In this document: positions 37,938 through 46,492 of the stretch, in pieces
How positions within the stretch are numbered: position 1 is the stretch's first letter
How the letters are laid out: the number at the start of each line of letters is the position of its first letter
Assembly (NCBI RefSeq): GCF_028551255.1
Contig: NZ_CP117030.1
Span: 434,001 to 498,000, forward strand
Reading direction: 5' to 3'
Origin: Vibrio tubiashii
GTDB taxonomy: Bacteria; Pseudomonadota; Gammaproteobacteria; Enterobacterales; Vibrionaceae
DNA: 64,000 bases
Made by a program: the position numbers and the translations under genes
Notes under the pieces: generated by a model
Told to the model about the DNA's origin: nothing
What the model saw: only the letters and a program-made list of their open reading frames with translations
Database searches by the model: none

Positions 37938-38351
37938 TTATTTAGTTTCTTCCGTGAGTAGCTGTGTCGCTTGAATACCGTTTTCTTGCAAAAAGGCGAG
38001 CAACTTCACTAGGTGTTGAACTTCGGCTGTTTTATCTGCACCTATCACGATGGGCTGTTTGTTAGATTTATATTCTTCCAGTAAAGCTAGGGTGAAATTC
38101 TCCCAGTCTATGTATTCTTTTCCATCAATTGCCCAGTGAGGTTCTGCCTCCAAGATATTGACGGTTAGAGATTTAGTATCCACCTCTGACACTACTTGCG
38201 AGTCAGTAGTCGGCAGGTCAACTTCAAGTGAGTCGAGCTTTACTGCCGCGGTGAGCATCAAAAACACCATGACGATAAAAATAATATCGAGCAGAGGCGT
38301 AAGATCAGGGGTCAAGCCGAAGCGATTTTCTTCCTGCTTAACCTTGATCAT
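37938..38351 (-). CDS. exbD1: TonB-system biopolymer transport protein ExbD
   Basis: ExbD works with ExbB to couple the proton gradient to TonB. The 137-residue protein has a short cytoplasmic start (MIKVKQEENRFGLTPDLTPLLDIIFIVMVFLMLTAAVK is the anchor region) with the essential membrane Asp in LLDIIF near residue 22. The periplasmic domain follows. It overlaps exbB1 by 4 bp. Confidence 0.93.
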   Translation of the reverse strand: MIKVKQEENRFGLTPDLTPLLDIIFIVMVFLMLTAAVKLDSLEVDLPTTDSQVVSEVDTKSLTVNILEAEPHWAIDGKEYIDWENFTLALLEEYKSNKQPIVIGADKTAEVQHLVKLLAFLQENGIQATQLLTEETK

Positions 38352-39049
38352 GAACTCGCCTCAGTGGTTAAGTTCGCGGAGGGCTTTATTGTGGTCAAAG
38401 CGTTATCTGGTGAGACATGTTGAAGGCTAATACCTTCCAACCATAGGTTTACGTAGTTAAGAGTGTGCTCTAATTTCGCCATGACTTTATCGGCCCACAA
38501 GCCGAGAAGTTGGGCTCCGGCAATCGCAGGTAGTGCAATAAGAAGACCTGCGGCTGTGGTTCTCATTGCCAAGCCAAGTCCGTCGGCTAGGTCATTAGGG
38601 GTAATGTTGCCGGTCGAGGCCGCGACGCCTTTAAACATCTCTATCAGACCTAACACTGTTCCCAGTAAGCCAATCAGTGGGCTAATCACCCCAATCAGAG
38701 TCAGGAGTCTCAATCCTGAATTAAGCTGGTGGCGTTTTTCTTGTAACCACATACCTGCTGCGTCTTCACGCAGAGCTTTAGAAAATGAGTGGTGAGCAAG
38801 CAGCATGGCTACACCTTTGTAGAGCAAAGGTCGGCGAGGTGATAGTTTTTCTGCCAACGCCTCGATTTGATGGCTGTCAGTTGGGCTAATCTGCTTTAGT
38901 TCGCTACGAATGGCTCGTTTGCCAACACCTAGGCTAATCATGACTTGAAAAAGACGCTCGGCAATAATCATTAATGTGAGTGCTGAGCAGATGATCAATG
39001 GCCAAGCCATAAGACCTAATTGTTGTTGCAATTGTTGTAATTGTTCCAT
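38348..39049 (-). CDS. exbB1: TonB-system proton channel protein ExbB
   Basis: ExbB forms the proton-conducting motor with ExbD. The 233-residue MotA/TolQ/ExbB-family protein has three membrane segments, at about 10-32, 115-140 and 155-180, with LRLLTLIGVISPLIGLLGTVLGLIEMFKG and GLGLAMRTTAAGLLIALPAI as conserved stretches. Its start codon overlaps the tonB1 stop by one base. Confidence 0.93.
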   Translation of the reverse strand: MEQLQQLQQQLGLMAWPLIICSALTLMIIAERLFQVMISLGVGKRAIRSELKQISPTDSHQIEALAEKLSPRRPLLYKGVAMLLAHHSFSKALREDAAGMWLQEKRHQLNSGLRLLTLIGVISPLIGLLGTVLGLIEMFKGVAASTGNITPNDLADGLGLAMRTTAAGLLIALPAIAGAQLLGLWADKVMAKLEHTLNYVNLWLEGISLQHVSPDNALTTIKPSANLTTEASS

Positions 39050-39801
39050 TATCGATCCAACTTAAAACGAACAGGGATTTGAACACGATGAGCCATTTTT
39101 TGCCCATCGACAGAGTGGGGTGAGAATCGCCACTTCTTGATTGCTGCGAGTGCTGATTTATCAAGCATGTCAGTGCCTGAAGATGAGATAAGGACTTGTT
39201 TAACTTGTTTGCCATCCTCATCTAGCCAAATTTCATAAAGGGCGATGCCTTCAATGCCGCGTTTTCTCGCCAATCGCGGATACTTGGGAGCAGAAGGACG
39301 AGTGAGAAACGATGGCCTAGTGACCATTACAGGTTGAGAGCTTGCCCCTTGATTAACCAGCTCTGGCTGGGCTTTTGATTCGTGTTGCTTAGGCGCTTGC
39401 TTTTTTTCAACGACCTTTTGCGCGGGTTTCTCTTTTGGTTGGTTAGCCACAGGTTGTTTTTTAGGTACAGGTTTCGCTTTGGTGACCTTTTTTTCTACCT
39501 TGGGCTTTTTCTTGACGACTTTTTTTTCGACTGGTTTAGGTTGTTTTATGACCTTTTGGGGCTCAGGCGGAGTCACTTGTTCTTTAGTCGGTTCTGGTTC
39601 AGCTTTTGGCTGTGACTGTGTTACCGGTTGTTCTACTGGTGTGGCAGGCGGCGTCGCGACTGCTTTAAAATTAATCGACACAGAACTTGATTGTGCCCCG
39701 GCAGGCATTGCAAAGGCTTTTGGCTCTTGTGCAACGAACACGAACGCAGCGTGGATAGCTAACGAAATGCTACCTGCAATGGTGTATCGCTTGACGTTCA
39801 C
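39049..39801 (-). CDS. tonB1: TonB energy transducer
   Basis: TonB passes energy to outer-membrane receptors for heme and siderophores. The GTG at 39801 is chosen as start because GGAG lies 8 nt upstream and the frame then begins with basic residues and a membrane anchor (RYTIAGSISLAIHAAFVFVA). Upstream in-frame ATGs would run into the promoter and Fur-box region. Of its 250 residues, the middle is a long Pro/Lys-rich spacer (about 55-150). The C-terminal domain (YPRLARKRGIEGIALYEIWLDEDG) contacts the TonB box. It is the first gene of the heme-uptake operon. Confidence 0.93.
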   Translation of the reverse strand: MNVKRYTIAGSISLAIHAAFVFVAQEPKAFAMPAGAQSSSVSINFKAVATPPATPVEQPVTQSQPKAEPEPTKEQVTPPEPQKVIKQPKPVEKKVVKKKPKVEKKVTKAKPVPKKQPVANQPKEKPAQKVVEKKQAPKQHESKAQPELVNQGASSQPVMVTRPSFLTRPSAPKYPRLARKRGIEGIALYEIWLDEDGKQVKQVLISSSGTDMLDKSALAAIKKWRFSPHSVDGQKMAHRVQIPVRFKLDR

Positions 39802-39861
39802 TTGAGTTCTCCATGATTCATATCGGTGACCAGACGGATTAGAATTATTACCTACAATGCA

Positions 39862-39895
39862 AATAAGATCAATTATCAATTGCATTATCATTAGC
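39862..39895. promoter_or_regulatory. Fur-box-like site in the hut divergent promoter
   Basis: AATTATCAATTGCATTATC (39871-39889) matches 12 of 19 positions of the consensus GATAATGATAATCATTATC. Two ATTATCA units lie 12 bp apart. It sits between tonB1 and hutW and could repress both operons when iron is plentiful. Confidence 0.7.
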
Positions 39896-39971
39896 GCCAA
39901 TTTATGATCGTTTCCAGTTTTTAAGAATTTAGCGTGAGGCTAGAGCTGACAAGCGCTGAGAGATTTATGAA

Positions 39972-41342
39972 ATGCTAGATATTTATAAATTTGATGAATC
40001 AATTTTGGCGACAGATACGCCAGATCCACTTCGCTTTGCTTTTGCCAAAAAGTCCTCCCCTCATGCAGGAGGTATGGCAGCCCCTTTATTGCCTGAGCAG
40101 AAAGCCGAAGTATTAAATAGACTCTATGCCTCACAAGGGGAAAAAAATGATAAGCGCTGCTTATACATTCACATTCCTTTTTGTCGAGTTCGCTGTACCT
40201 TTTGTAACTTTTTCCAAAATGCTGCTAGCCGAAAGCTTGTTGATGACTATTTCGAAGCCTTGATGGTTGAAATTAAGCACAAAGCAGCAATGCCTTGGAC
40301 CCAATCTGGAACCTTCCATGCGGTTTATATTGGTGGGGGGACGCCCACCGATCTGTCGGCGGAGCAAATCGAGCGATTGGGTAAAGCCGTTCGAGCGCAT
40401 TTCCCTCTATCGACTGATTGTGAGATCACTCTAGAAGGAGGAATTAACCGCTTTAGTGATGAAACATTTGAGCGCGCTTTAGAGGGTGGTTTTAACCGGT
40501 TTTCATTTGGTATTCAGAGCTTCAATACGCAGGTTCGACGCAGTGCGAAACGTCTCGATGATCGAGAAGCAGTACTGGAACGTGTGAGCTCCTTAAGTGC
40601 CACTGATCAAGCGCCAATAATTTTAGACTTACTCTATGGCTTACCTTACCAAACCTTAGAGGTGTTTGAGCAAGATCTGAACGACTTTATGGCGACAGGT
40701 GCTCACGGGTTAGATTTATACCAGTTAGTGGTTGGTGGTAACGCTCCAATGTTGAATCTAGTCGAGAAAGGAAAGATCCCCGCACCAGCAACGACACCTG
40801 ACAAAGCATCAATGTACCAGCTAGGTTCAGAATTCATGCGAAAGCATCACATGCGACAGCTAAGCGTTAACCATTGGGCTAGAGATAACCGTGAACGCAG
40901 CCAGTACAACTCGTTAGCAAAAACCTATGCTGAGGTATTACCTATTGGCTGCGGGGCAGGCGGCAACATCGGTGGCTACGGTATGATGAACCATCGAACA
41001 CTAGAAACCTACATGATAGCTATGAAATCTGGTGACTCATTAGTCGCGATGATGACTAAGCAGCACGCATTGGAACCGATTTTTTCTGTCCTGAAATCAG
41101 GTTTTGACCGCGGTGTATTATCGCGGGCAGCAATGCCTAAATTTTTAGGACTATCCTCATTTGATTTCTTATTACCTTTATTCCACAACTGGCAAGAAAA
41201 AGGGCTAGTTCAAATTGAAGGCGATTATCTCTCATTAACTTTGGCTGGGCAATTTTGGGCAGTAAGCCTCGCTCAAGCTTGTATTCAAGTACTACAGCCA
41301 ACGTATCAAGAAAAAAACGCGCTCGAATCAGTCGCGATGTAA
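39972..41342 (+). CDS. hutW: Heme-utilisation radical SAM protein HutW
   Basis: HutW belongs to the ChuW/HutW family of radical SAM methyltransferases, which open heme under anaerobic conditions and free iron. The 456 residues have the iron-sulfur motif CRVRCTFC (about 65-72) and the HemN-like stretches YIGGGTPTDL and FSFGIQSFNTQVRR. The start follows a GAGAG sequence. It leads hutW-hutX-hutZ and faces the tonB1 operon across the Fur-like site. Confidence 0.93.
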   Translation: MLDIYKFDESILATDTPDPLRFAFAKKSSPHAGGMAAPLLPEQKAEVLNRLYASQGEKNDKRCLYIHIPFCRVRCTFCNFFQNAASRKLVDDYFEALMVEIKHKAAMPWTQSGTFHAVYIGGGTPTDLSAEQIERLGKAVRAHFPLSTDCEITLEGGINRFSDETFERALEGGFNRFSFGIQSFNTQVRRSAKRLDDREAVLERVSSLSATDQAPIILDLLYGLPYQTLEVFEQDLNDFMATGAHGLDLYQLVVGGNAPMLNLVEKGKIPAPATTPDKASMYQLGSEFMRKHHMRQLSVNHWARDNRERSQYNSLAKTYAEVLPIGCGAGGNIGGYGMMNHRTLETYMIAMKSGDSLVAMMTKQHALEPIFSVLKSGFDRGVLSRAAMPKFLGLSSFDFLLPLFHNWQEKGLVQIEGDYLSLTLAGQFWAVSLAQACIQVLQPTYQEKNALESVAM

Positions 41343-41353
41343 ATGGAAAAACT

Positions 41354-41857
41354 ATGGAAGCACTAAAACAGCAGGTTGCTCAGCTTATCGAGCAAGAACC
41401 CACTCTACTACCCGCAGCAATTGCTGAGAAACTCAATGTCTCTGAGTTTGAAGCGGTAGCGGCCTTACCTGAAGAAATGATTGCTTTGGTGGATGGAGAA
41501 CAAGCTCAGCATATCTTAGAGAGCTTAGTTGGATTCGGCCCTGTTACTACAATTGTTCATTCTTTTGGTTCAATCTTTGAAGTAAAAGCACCGTTTCCTA
41601 AAGGAAAAGTTGCTCGTGGTTACTATAACTTGATGGGACGTGAAGGCGAACTACACGGCCATCTGAAGATAGATAATGTTAAGAACATTGCTTTAGTGAG
41701 TAAACCTTTCATGGGTAGAGAAAGCCACTACTTTGGTTTCTTCTGTGAAGCGGGAAACAACATATTTAAGATCTACCTAGGTCGTAATGAAAAGCGTGAA
41801 TTGATTGAATCGCAGGTAGCGACATTCAAACAATGGCAGCAAGAGTTTAAAAAGTAA
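41354..41857 (+). CDS. hutX: Heme utilisation cystosolic carrier HutX
   Basis: HutX is a cytoplasmic heme-binding protein that hands heme to HutZ. The ATG at 41354, 11 bp after hutW, is the start; frames opening at 41255 lie inside hutW. The 167 residues have the HutX/ChuX core GFGPVTTIVHSFGSIFEVKAPFPKG and LHGHLKIDNVKNIALVSKPFMGRESH. The ribosome site is a weak GGA, so translation may depend on hutW. Confidence 0.92.
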   Translation: MEALKQQVAQLIEQEPTLLPAAIAEKLNVSEFEAVAALPEEMIALVDGEQAQHILESLVGFGPVTTIVHSFGSIFEVKAPFPKGKVARGYYNLMGREGELHGHLKIDNVKNIALVSKPFMGRESHYFGFFCEAGNNIFKIYLGRNEKRELIESQVATFKQWQQEFKK

Positions 41858-41891
41858 TTCAGAATAATAAGAGAAAGTTAGGAGCCTCAAC

Positions 41892-42422
41892 ATGGATCAA
41901 CAAGTTAAACAAGAACGCCTTCAAGGACGTCTAGAACCGGAAATTAAAGAGTTTCGCCAAGAGCGACGTACTCTGCAACTGGCGACAGTCGACGAAAACG
42001 GACGTCCAAACGTAAGCTATGCACCATATGTGCAAAACCAAGATGGCTATTTTGTTCTTATTTCTGAAATCGCTCGTCATGCGCGTAACCTGCAGGTAAA
42101 CCCAAATGTTTCGATCATGATGATTGAAGACGAAGACACCTCTAAGCAGCTATTTGCTCGTAAGCGTTTAACGTTTGATGCAGTCGCTTCTGTCGTAGAG
42201 CGTGATACTGAGCAGTGGACTCAAGTTGTGGCACAAATGCAGGGGCGTTTCGGTGAAATCATCGACGGTCTAAGCCAGTTGCAAGACTTCGTTCTATTCA
42301 ACCTTAAAGCCGACAAAGGTCTGTTTGTAAAAGGTTTTGGTCAAGCATATCAAGTGTCAGGTGATGATTTAGTAGATTTTGTTCACCTAGAAGAAGGGCA
42401 TAAAAAGGTATCAAACGCTTAA
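41892..42422 (+). CDS. hutZ: Heme utilisation protein HutZ
   Basis: HutZ binds heme and breaks it down or stores it. It has the split-barrel flavin-reductase-like fold. The 176 residues include RTLQLATVDENGRPNVSYAPYVQNQDGYFVLISEIARHARNL near the N terminus and a C-terminal LVDFVHLEEGHKKVSNA, where a His near the end is the known axial heme ligand in V. cholerae HutZ. TTAGGAGCC precedes the ATG. A terminator closes the operon. Confidence 0.92.
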   Translation: MDQQVKQERLQGRLEPEIKEFRQERRTLQLATVDENGRPNVSYAPYVQNQDGYFVLISEIARHARNLQVNPNVSIMMIEDEDTSKQLFARKRLTFDAVASVVERDTEQWTQVVAQMQGRFGEIIDGLSQLQDFVLFNLKADKGLFVKGFGQAYQVSGDDLVDFVHLEEGHKKVSNA

Positions 42423-42463
42423 ATTTGTTTTAAGTTTTAGAGCCTAGTAAGCTAATTCTATTC

Positions 42464-42492
42464 AAAGGAGCCACATTGGCTCCTTTATTTTT
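42464..42492 (+). terminator. Terminator after hutZ
   Basis: AAAGGAGCC (42464-42472) pairs with GGCTCCTTT (42478-42486) around ACATT, then ATTTTT. It ends 15 bp before the next gene. Confidence 0.88.
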
Positions 42493-42506
42493 GCTAAGGA
42501 TTTATT

Positions 42507-43028
42507 ATGCGCCCTGTAAGTAAAGAGCATGGAGAGATCTGCTACCCGTTTATCTATGAAGATAGCCCAGTGTGTGATTTTGAAATTGCCGCCGATGAAC
42601 TGTGTAGTCGAATCGGTCTCGTGTTAACGATGGAATTAGACGCATTGTGCCGCGATATTTTAAGCCGCGTGCAGCCGAACGTTTATCACTTGAATGGTTC
42701 CGTTCGAGGTAAATTAGCGATTGATGAGCAGCAACTCCAAGAGCTCTATCAAGACTATAACCTGTTGCGAGATAACTTAGATGGCGGTTTTCGAGGTTTT
42801 GTCCTTCCCGGCGGTCATCCTATTTCTGCAGAGCTCCATCTATGCCGAACTCAGGCGAAGAAAATAGTCCGCGCCTTGGTTGCGGTTGAACATTCAGGTA
42901 AAAAGTCTCCAGCGCCAATTCTATTCCGCTACGCTAACTTACTCGCTAACGTGATGTATACATTGGCTTCTTACACCAATTTGCTTCATGAAGTGGATGA
43001 AGTCGAGTTTGTTAGCCGCAGTTACTAA
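42507..43028 (+). CDS. PduO-type cob(I)alamin adenosyltransferase-like protein
   Basis: The 173-residue helical protein resembles PduO-type adenosyltransferases, which attach the adenosyl group to vitamin B12. The C-terminal half has FVLPGGHPISAELHLCRTQAKKIVRALVAV and FRYANLLANVMYTLASY, the counterparts of the PGG, alpha-helical Arg and YLNRLSD segments of the family. The N-terminal ATP-binding KTGDxG motif is not present, so activity is uncertain. It stands alone after the hutZ terminator. Confidence 0.7.
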   Translation: MRPVSKEHGEICYPFIYEDSPVCDFEIAADELCSRIGLVLTMELDALCRDILSRVQPNVYHLNGSVRGKLAIDEQQLQELYQDYNLLRDNLDGGFRGFVLPGGHPISAELHLCRTQAKKIVRALVAVEHSGKKSPAPILFRYANLLANVMYTLASYTNLLHEVDEVEFVSRSY

Positions 43029-43052
43029 ACCTGCATTATAAAGGTAAGAGTA

Positions 43053-43070
43053 GGGGGTTAAACTGCCCCC
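43053..43070. terminator. Weak hairpin between convergent genes
   Basis: GGGGG (43053-43057) pairs with CCCCC (43066-43070) around an 8-nt loop. No T-run follows in either direction, so termination would be weak. Confidence 0.3.
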
Positions 43071-43076
43071 ACATTG

Positions 43077-43628
43077 TTAGAAGCTAGAGCCAGGCTGTGT
43101 AAGGAACTCTGTTTCTTCAGGAGTGCTAGATCGTCCAAGAATGTCATTGCGATGTGGATAACGTCCAAATCTGTCAATAATCACCTTATGCTTCAGTTCA
43201 AACTCATAATTGCTTTCCATTCCCGCCACGTTAAACAGCTCAACCGCTTGCTGATGGATGATCGCTGACTCGCTGTGCATAAACGGCATATAGAGAAAGC
43301 TTCTTTGCTTGGTTTCTAACTCTTGATCTAGCCCTAGTGAAATCGCCTCTTGTGCGAGGGCGAGCGCCAAAGGATCTTGGGCAAAGGCCTTAGGAGTGTT
43401 GCGATAGATATTGCGAGAAAACTGGTCTAACACAATGATTTCAGCGAGTCGTCCTTGGCTAGAGTCTCTCCACGTGAACAGTTCACTCTGGGCGGCACTT
43501 TTAAGTAAATCACCAAAACGAGATGTGATTGTCTTATCTAACTCTGAGCTGCTGACAAACCAGTCTTTTGGCTCTAACTCGTTAAACCAAAAATTCAGAA
43601 CGTCTGTTGCATTGGGAAGTGTACTCAT
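43077..43628 (-). CDS. DUF924 family protein
   Basis: This 183-residue cytoplasmic protein has the DUF924 features: VLNFWFNELEPKDWF at the N terminus, LAEIIVLDQFSRNIYRNTPKAFAQDPLAL, and RSFLYMPFMHSESAIIHQQAVELF. The fold is TPR-like and the function is unknown. It begins 4 bp after the stop of the MocR regulator gene on the same strand, so the two are probably co-transcribed. Confidence 0.85.
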   Translation of the reverse strand: MSTLPNATDVLNFWFNELEPKDWFVSSSELDKTITSRFGDLLKSAAQSELFTWRDSSQGRLAEIIVLDQFSRNIYRNTPKAFAQDPLALALAQEAISLGLDQELETKQRSFLYMPFMHSESAIIHQQAVELFNVAGMESNYEFELKHKVIIDRFGRYPHRNDILGRSSTPEETEFLTQPGSSF

Positions 43629-43632
43629 AATT

Positions 43633-45060
43633 CTATCCTTGTGATGAGGTTAGTTGATGATGGATAAGAGTGGTGAGCTTTTCAACCCCAAGTTTCCAAT
43701 CTGGGTTCGATAAAAAGTTGGAGCAGCTAAAGCGGATGCAATGAGAGTATTGCCCTGAGGTATCAAAAATGGTACCGGGTAAAATGCTGATTCCTAGTGA
43801 TTTTGTTTGCTGATACAAAGCACTACTATCGAAACCATTGGGTAACGCGAGCCAGAGTAAAAACGAACCTTGCGGCAAGAGTAGTTTAAACTTACCGTTT
43901 AAACTCGGGTACTGGTTGAGGCTACTGCTTAGCTTTTGGTAAAACAGCTTAGTGTTATTTTGGTACAAGCGCTGCATGCGTTGCACGTGCTGCCGGTACT
44001 TGCCAGAACCGAGGAATTCAGCTACGGCAGATTGCATTAGATTCAGGCTGCCCATGTTGTCACACATGAGGAATTTTTCTATTTTCGCTTGATATTGCCC
44101 TGCCAGAATCCAGCCGATGCGCAAGCGGGAATCAAGCATCTTAGAAAGCGAATTTACATAGATAACCCGATCTTGCGTATCAAGGGTTTTCAGTGGCGGG
44201 ATCCCATCATCAAATGCAAGTGCACCAAAAACATCATCCTCAATGATGGGAATAGAGCCTGTTACTTCAAGCAATTTCAAACGGTTGTCTAAAGGCATTC
44301 TCGCCCCGGTCGGATTGGTAAAGTTGGGAGTGACAAGCAGTGCTTTCACATCCCAGTTATCTAGTGCATCTTGCAGTGATTGAGTATCGATACCAGTACG
44401 CGGGCAGCTTGGAATCTCGACCACTTTGAGCCCTAAGGACTCCATCAAAAGTAAGTTACCAAAGTAACAAGGTGACTCAACCGCAATGATGTCACCTGTC
44501 TTGGTCAAAGCGCGAAGCGCTAAACTGATTGCCTGTTGGGCACCATGAGTAATAGCGATCTCATTTTTGCCTGCATTCACACCCAGATCTTGGCTAATCT
44601 TGGTCAGGTGTTTGAGCAATAGCTCGTTGCCCGGAGGCAGTTGATAGTGGCTTGGGGTATGGCTTTGACGTCGACTATGGCGACCTATTTCTGCATAAAG
44701 ACTTTTGATCGCAGGCGTATCAATATTTGGGTGAGCAGAGCCTGTCGCTAAGAGCTCCTGTTGGTGTGAGTAAGTAAGGATCTCTTTGCAAACCGAAAGC
44801 AAATCAACGTTATTGGGCGCATGTGCCATTGGCGCTTGTGAGGTGCGAGCAGACACGCGATAACCCGATTTAGGTACCGTATAAATCATTCCTTGAGCTT
44901 CCAGCTCTTGATAAGCACGAATGACGGTGTTTTTGCTTACAGTTAACGTATCGCTCAGTGCTCGAATTGAAGGGAGTTTATCTTCATCTGCTAACAAGCC
45001 TGCATCAATCTTCTGCCTGATGTATTGTTCAACCATCAGATACTTATTACTCGCATTCAT
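43633..45060 (-). CDS. MocR-type regulator (GntR helix-turn-helix plus aminotransferase domain)
   Basis: This 475-residue regulator fuses an N-terminal GntR winged helix (about 1-75, with LPSIRALSDTLTVSKNTVIRAYQELEAQG) to a fold-type I aminotransferase domain that binds pyridoxal phosphate, with the lysine in VNSLSKMLDSRLRIGW. Such proteins usually sense an amino acid or vitamin. It is divergent from a DMT-family exporter gene 99 bp away, the likely target, and is followed by a DUF924 gene. Confidence 0.9.
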   Translation of the reverse strand: MNASNKYLMVEQYIRQKIDAGLLADEDKLPSIRALSDTLTVSKNTVIRAYQELEAQGMIYTVPKSGYRVSARTSQAPMAHAPNNVDLLSVCKEILTYSHQQELLATGSAHPNIDTPAIKSLYAEIGRHSRRQSHTPSHYQLPPGNELLLKHLTKISQDLGVNAGKNEIAITHGAQQAISLALRALTKTGDIIAVESPCYFGNLLLMESLGLKVVEIPSCPRTGIDTQSLQDALDNWDVKALLVTPNFTNPTGARMPLDNRLKLLEVTGSIPIIEDDVFGALAFDDGIPPLKTLDTQDRVIYVNSLSKMLDSRLRIGWILAGQYQAKIEKFLMCDNMGSLNLMQSAVAEFLGSGKYRQHVQRMQRLYQNNTKLFYQKLSSSLNQYPSLNGKFKLLLPQGSFLLWLALPNGFDSSALYQQTKSLGISILPGTIFDTSGQYSHCIRFSCSNFLSNPDWKLGVEKLTTLIHHQLTSSQG

Positions 45061-45064
45061 TAAT

Positions 45065-45113
45065 CTGTACCCAATAAATAATCCAAATCTGTATCTTTAA
45101 GCTTTTTCTGTAC
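45065..45113. promoter_or_regulatory. Candidate MocR direct-repeat operator
   Basis: CTGTAC occurs at 45065-45070 and 45108-45113, and CTGTAT at 45089-45094, all in one direction, in the gap between the MocR gene and its divergent exporter. MocR proteins commonly bind direct repeats. The assignment is inferred. Confidence 0.45.
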
Positions 45114-45159
45114 CTATTAAAGTAAACCTATATTAGCGATTAGATCCAGAGGAAAGTTC

Positions 45160-46074
45160 ATGTTAGTTCGGCTCATCCCATTTGTGTTTGTAGTTCTTTG
45201 GGCTTCAGGCTTTGTTGGTGCAAGGTTTGGGCTTCAGTATGCCGAGCCTGCGACATTGCTTTCTTTGCGCATGGTGTTGAATGTCGCCTTGTTCGCGGTT
45301 TTGATTGTGTTCTTACGCCGCCGCTTGCCGACAGGTAAAGCTTTGCTGCATTGCGCCGTGGTAGGGGTGCTTATTCACGGTTTCTATCTTGGTGGCACCT
45401 ACCTTGCCATTGATCTAGGAATGCCCGCAGGGTTGAGTTCACTGCTAGTAGGTTTACAGCCAATACTGACAGCGCTGATATTAGTCGTTTTCGTAGGGCA
45501 GTCATTTAAAGCCTCTCAATGGTTGGGGCTGGCGCTCGGCTTTGTCGGGATAAGTCTTGTTTTGATGGGTAAAGTAGATTGGCAATCTGAAACGCATAAG
45601 ACAGCGGCGATCATCCTTTGTTTGATCTCTTTGGTCGGCATTACTGTTGGGACTCTGTATCAGAAAAAGTTCTGCCAAGGCGTCGATATGGTGGGCAGTG
45701 CGGCGGTTCAGTATTTTGCCGCGAGCCTGCTGTTTATCCCCTATGCGGCGAGTTTTGAATCCATGCAAGTCGATTGGAGTTTACCGTTTGTTCTTACCAT
45801 GATTTGGCTGGTGGTGGTTCTGTCATGTATTGCGATTCTGCTGCTGCTTTATATGGTAGAGCATGGGGCGGCATCCAGTGTGGCTTCTGTTTTTTACCTA
45901 GTGCCGCCAACAACGGCTGTCCAAGCTTGGTTGATGTTTGGCGAATCTTTCGACGGGCTAGGTGTGCTTGGTTTTGCCTTTGCGGCGCTTGCGGTTTACT
46001 TGGTTGCCAAAGCGCCGGAGTTTAGATTGTTTAAGCGAAGAAAAGATAAACTCACTCATCCACACTCTTTATAG
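45160..46074 (+). CDS. EamA/DMT-family exporter
   Basis: This 304-residue inner-membrane transporter of the drug/metabolite superfamily has about ten membrane helices in two EamA repeats (VVLWASGFVGARFGLQYAEPATLLSLRMVLN in the first, and LGLALGFVGISLVLMG closing it). Substrates of the family are amino acids, nucleosides or drugs and cannot be read from sequence. Divergence from a MocR regulator suggests induction by an amino acid or vitamin-like compound. AGAGGA precedes the ATG. Confidence 0.88.
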   Translation: MLVRLIPFVFVVLWASGFVGARFGLQYAEPATLLSLRMVLNVALFAVLIVFLRRRLPTGKALLHCAVVGVLIHGFYLGGTYLAIDLGMPAGLSSLLVGLQPILTALILVVFVGQSFKASQWLGLALGFVGISLVLMGKVDWQSETHKTAAIILCLISLVGITVGTLYQKKFCQGVDMVGSAAVQYFAASLLFIPYAASFESMQVDWSLPFVLTMIWLVVVLSCIAILLLLYMVEHGAASSVASVFYLVPPTTAVQAWLMFGESFDGLGVLGFAFAALAVYLVAKAPEFRLFKRRKDKLTHPHSL

Positions 46075-46136
46075 GTATTGGCAAATATGGTGAGGGATCT
46101 ATAATCCCGCTCCTTATTGTTGTTTGAGCTTTTTGT

Positions 46137-46418
46137 GTGAAAGAAAGTAGAAAACCAGATCGAGTCGCCGCAATGAAAGGCATTATTGAGCAGGTAAAAA
46201 ATACCTTACCTCTTTATGCGCCAGAAACGTTTGTGTGTGGCACTAAAGGTAATTGCGTCGGTTGTCCAAAGAAATTGTTAGAAATGGTCGACTCTGAGCT
46301 GAGTTATTGGGAGTCTGCGATAGATAGAGGCATCACTCCACAGTTCGATGAGATTCGTCGATTTGGTAAAATGTGCTCAAGTGTTAAGCGCGGCTTAAGT
46401 CGAAACGGTCTAATTTAA
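46137..46418 (+). CDS. Small cysteine-cluster protein of unknown function
   Basis: The 93-residue product, from a GTG at 46137 (or an ATG at 46173), has four cysteines: Cys34, Cys40 and Cys43 in CGTKGNCVGCPKKL, and Cys80 in GKMC. This C-x5-C-x2-C plus a distant Cys is a plausible zinc or iron-sulfur site. The rest is helical and polar, with no membrane segment. I do not recognise a named family. It lies between the exporter and a binding-protein gene, with no obvious operon partner. Confidence 0.65.
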   Translation: MKESRKPDRVAAMKGIIEQVKNTLPLYAPETFVCGTKGNCVGCPKKLLEMVDSELSYWESAIDRGITPQFDEIRRFGKMCSSVKRGLSRNGLI

Positions 46419-46492
46419 TTGAATCTCCCCCTTTAGAACTGGTCATCTCTAGACTAACTTTAGTATTAGATGGCAATTAGGGGGAGAACATT

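Noticed and set aside
39479..39805. Frame opposite tonB1 rich in Gly, Phe and Cys
   Set aside because: It is a reflection of the Pro/Lys-rich TonB spacer codons on the opposite strand.
46094..46108. GGGAT/ATCCC palindrome before the cysteine-cluster gene
   Set aside because: The arms are 5 bp, with no T-run and no known regulator match. Chance is a sufficient explanation.
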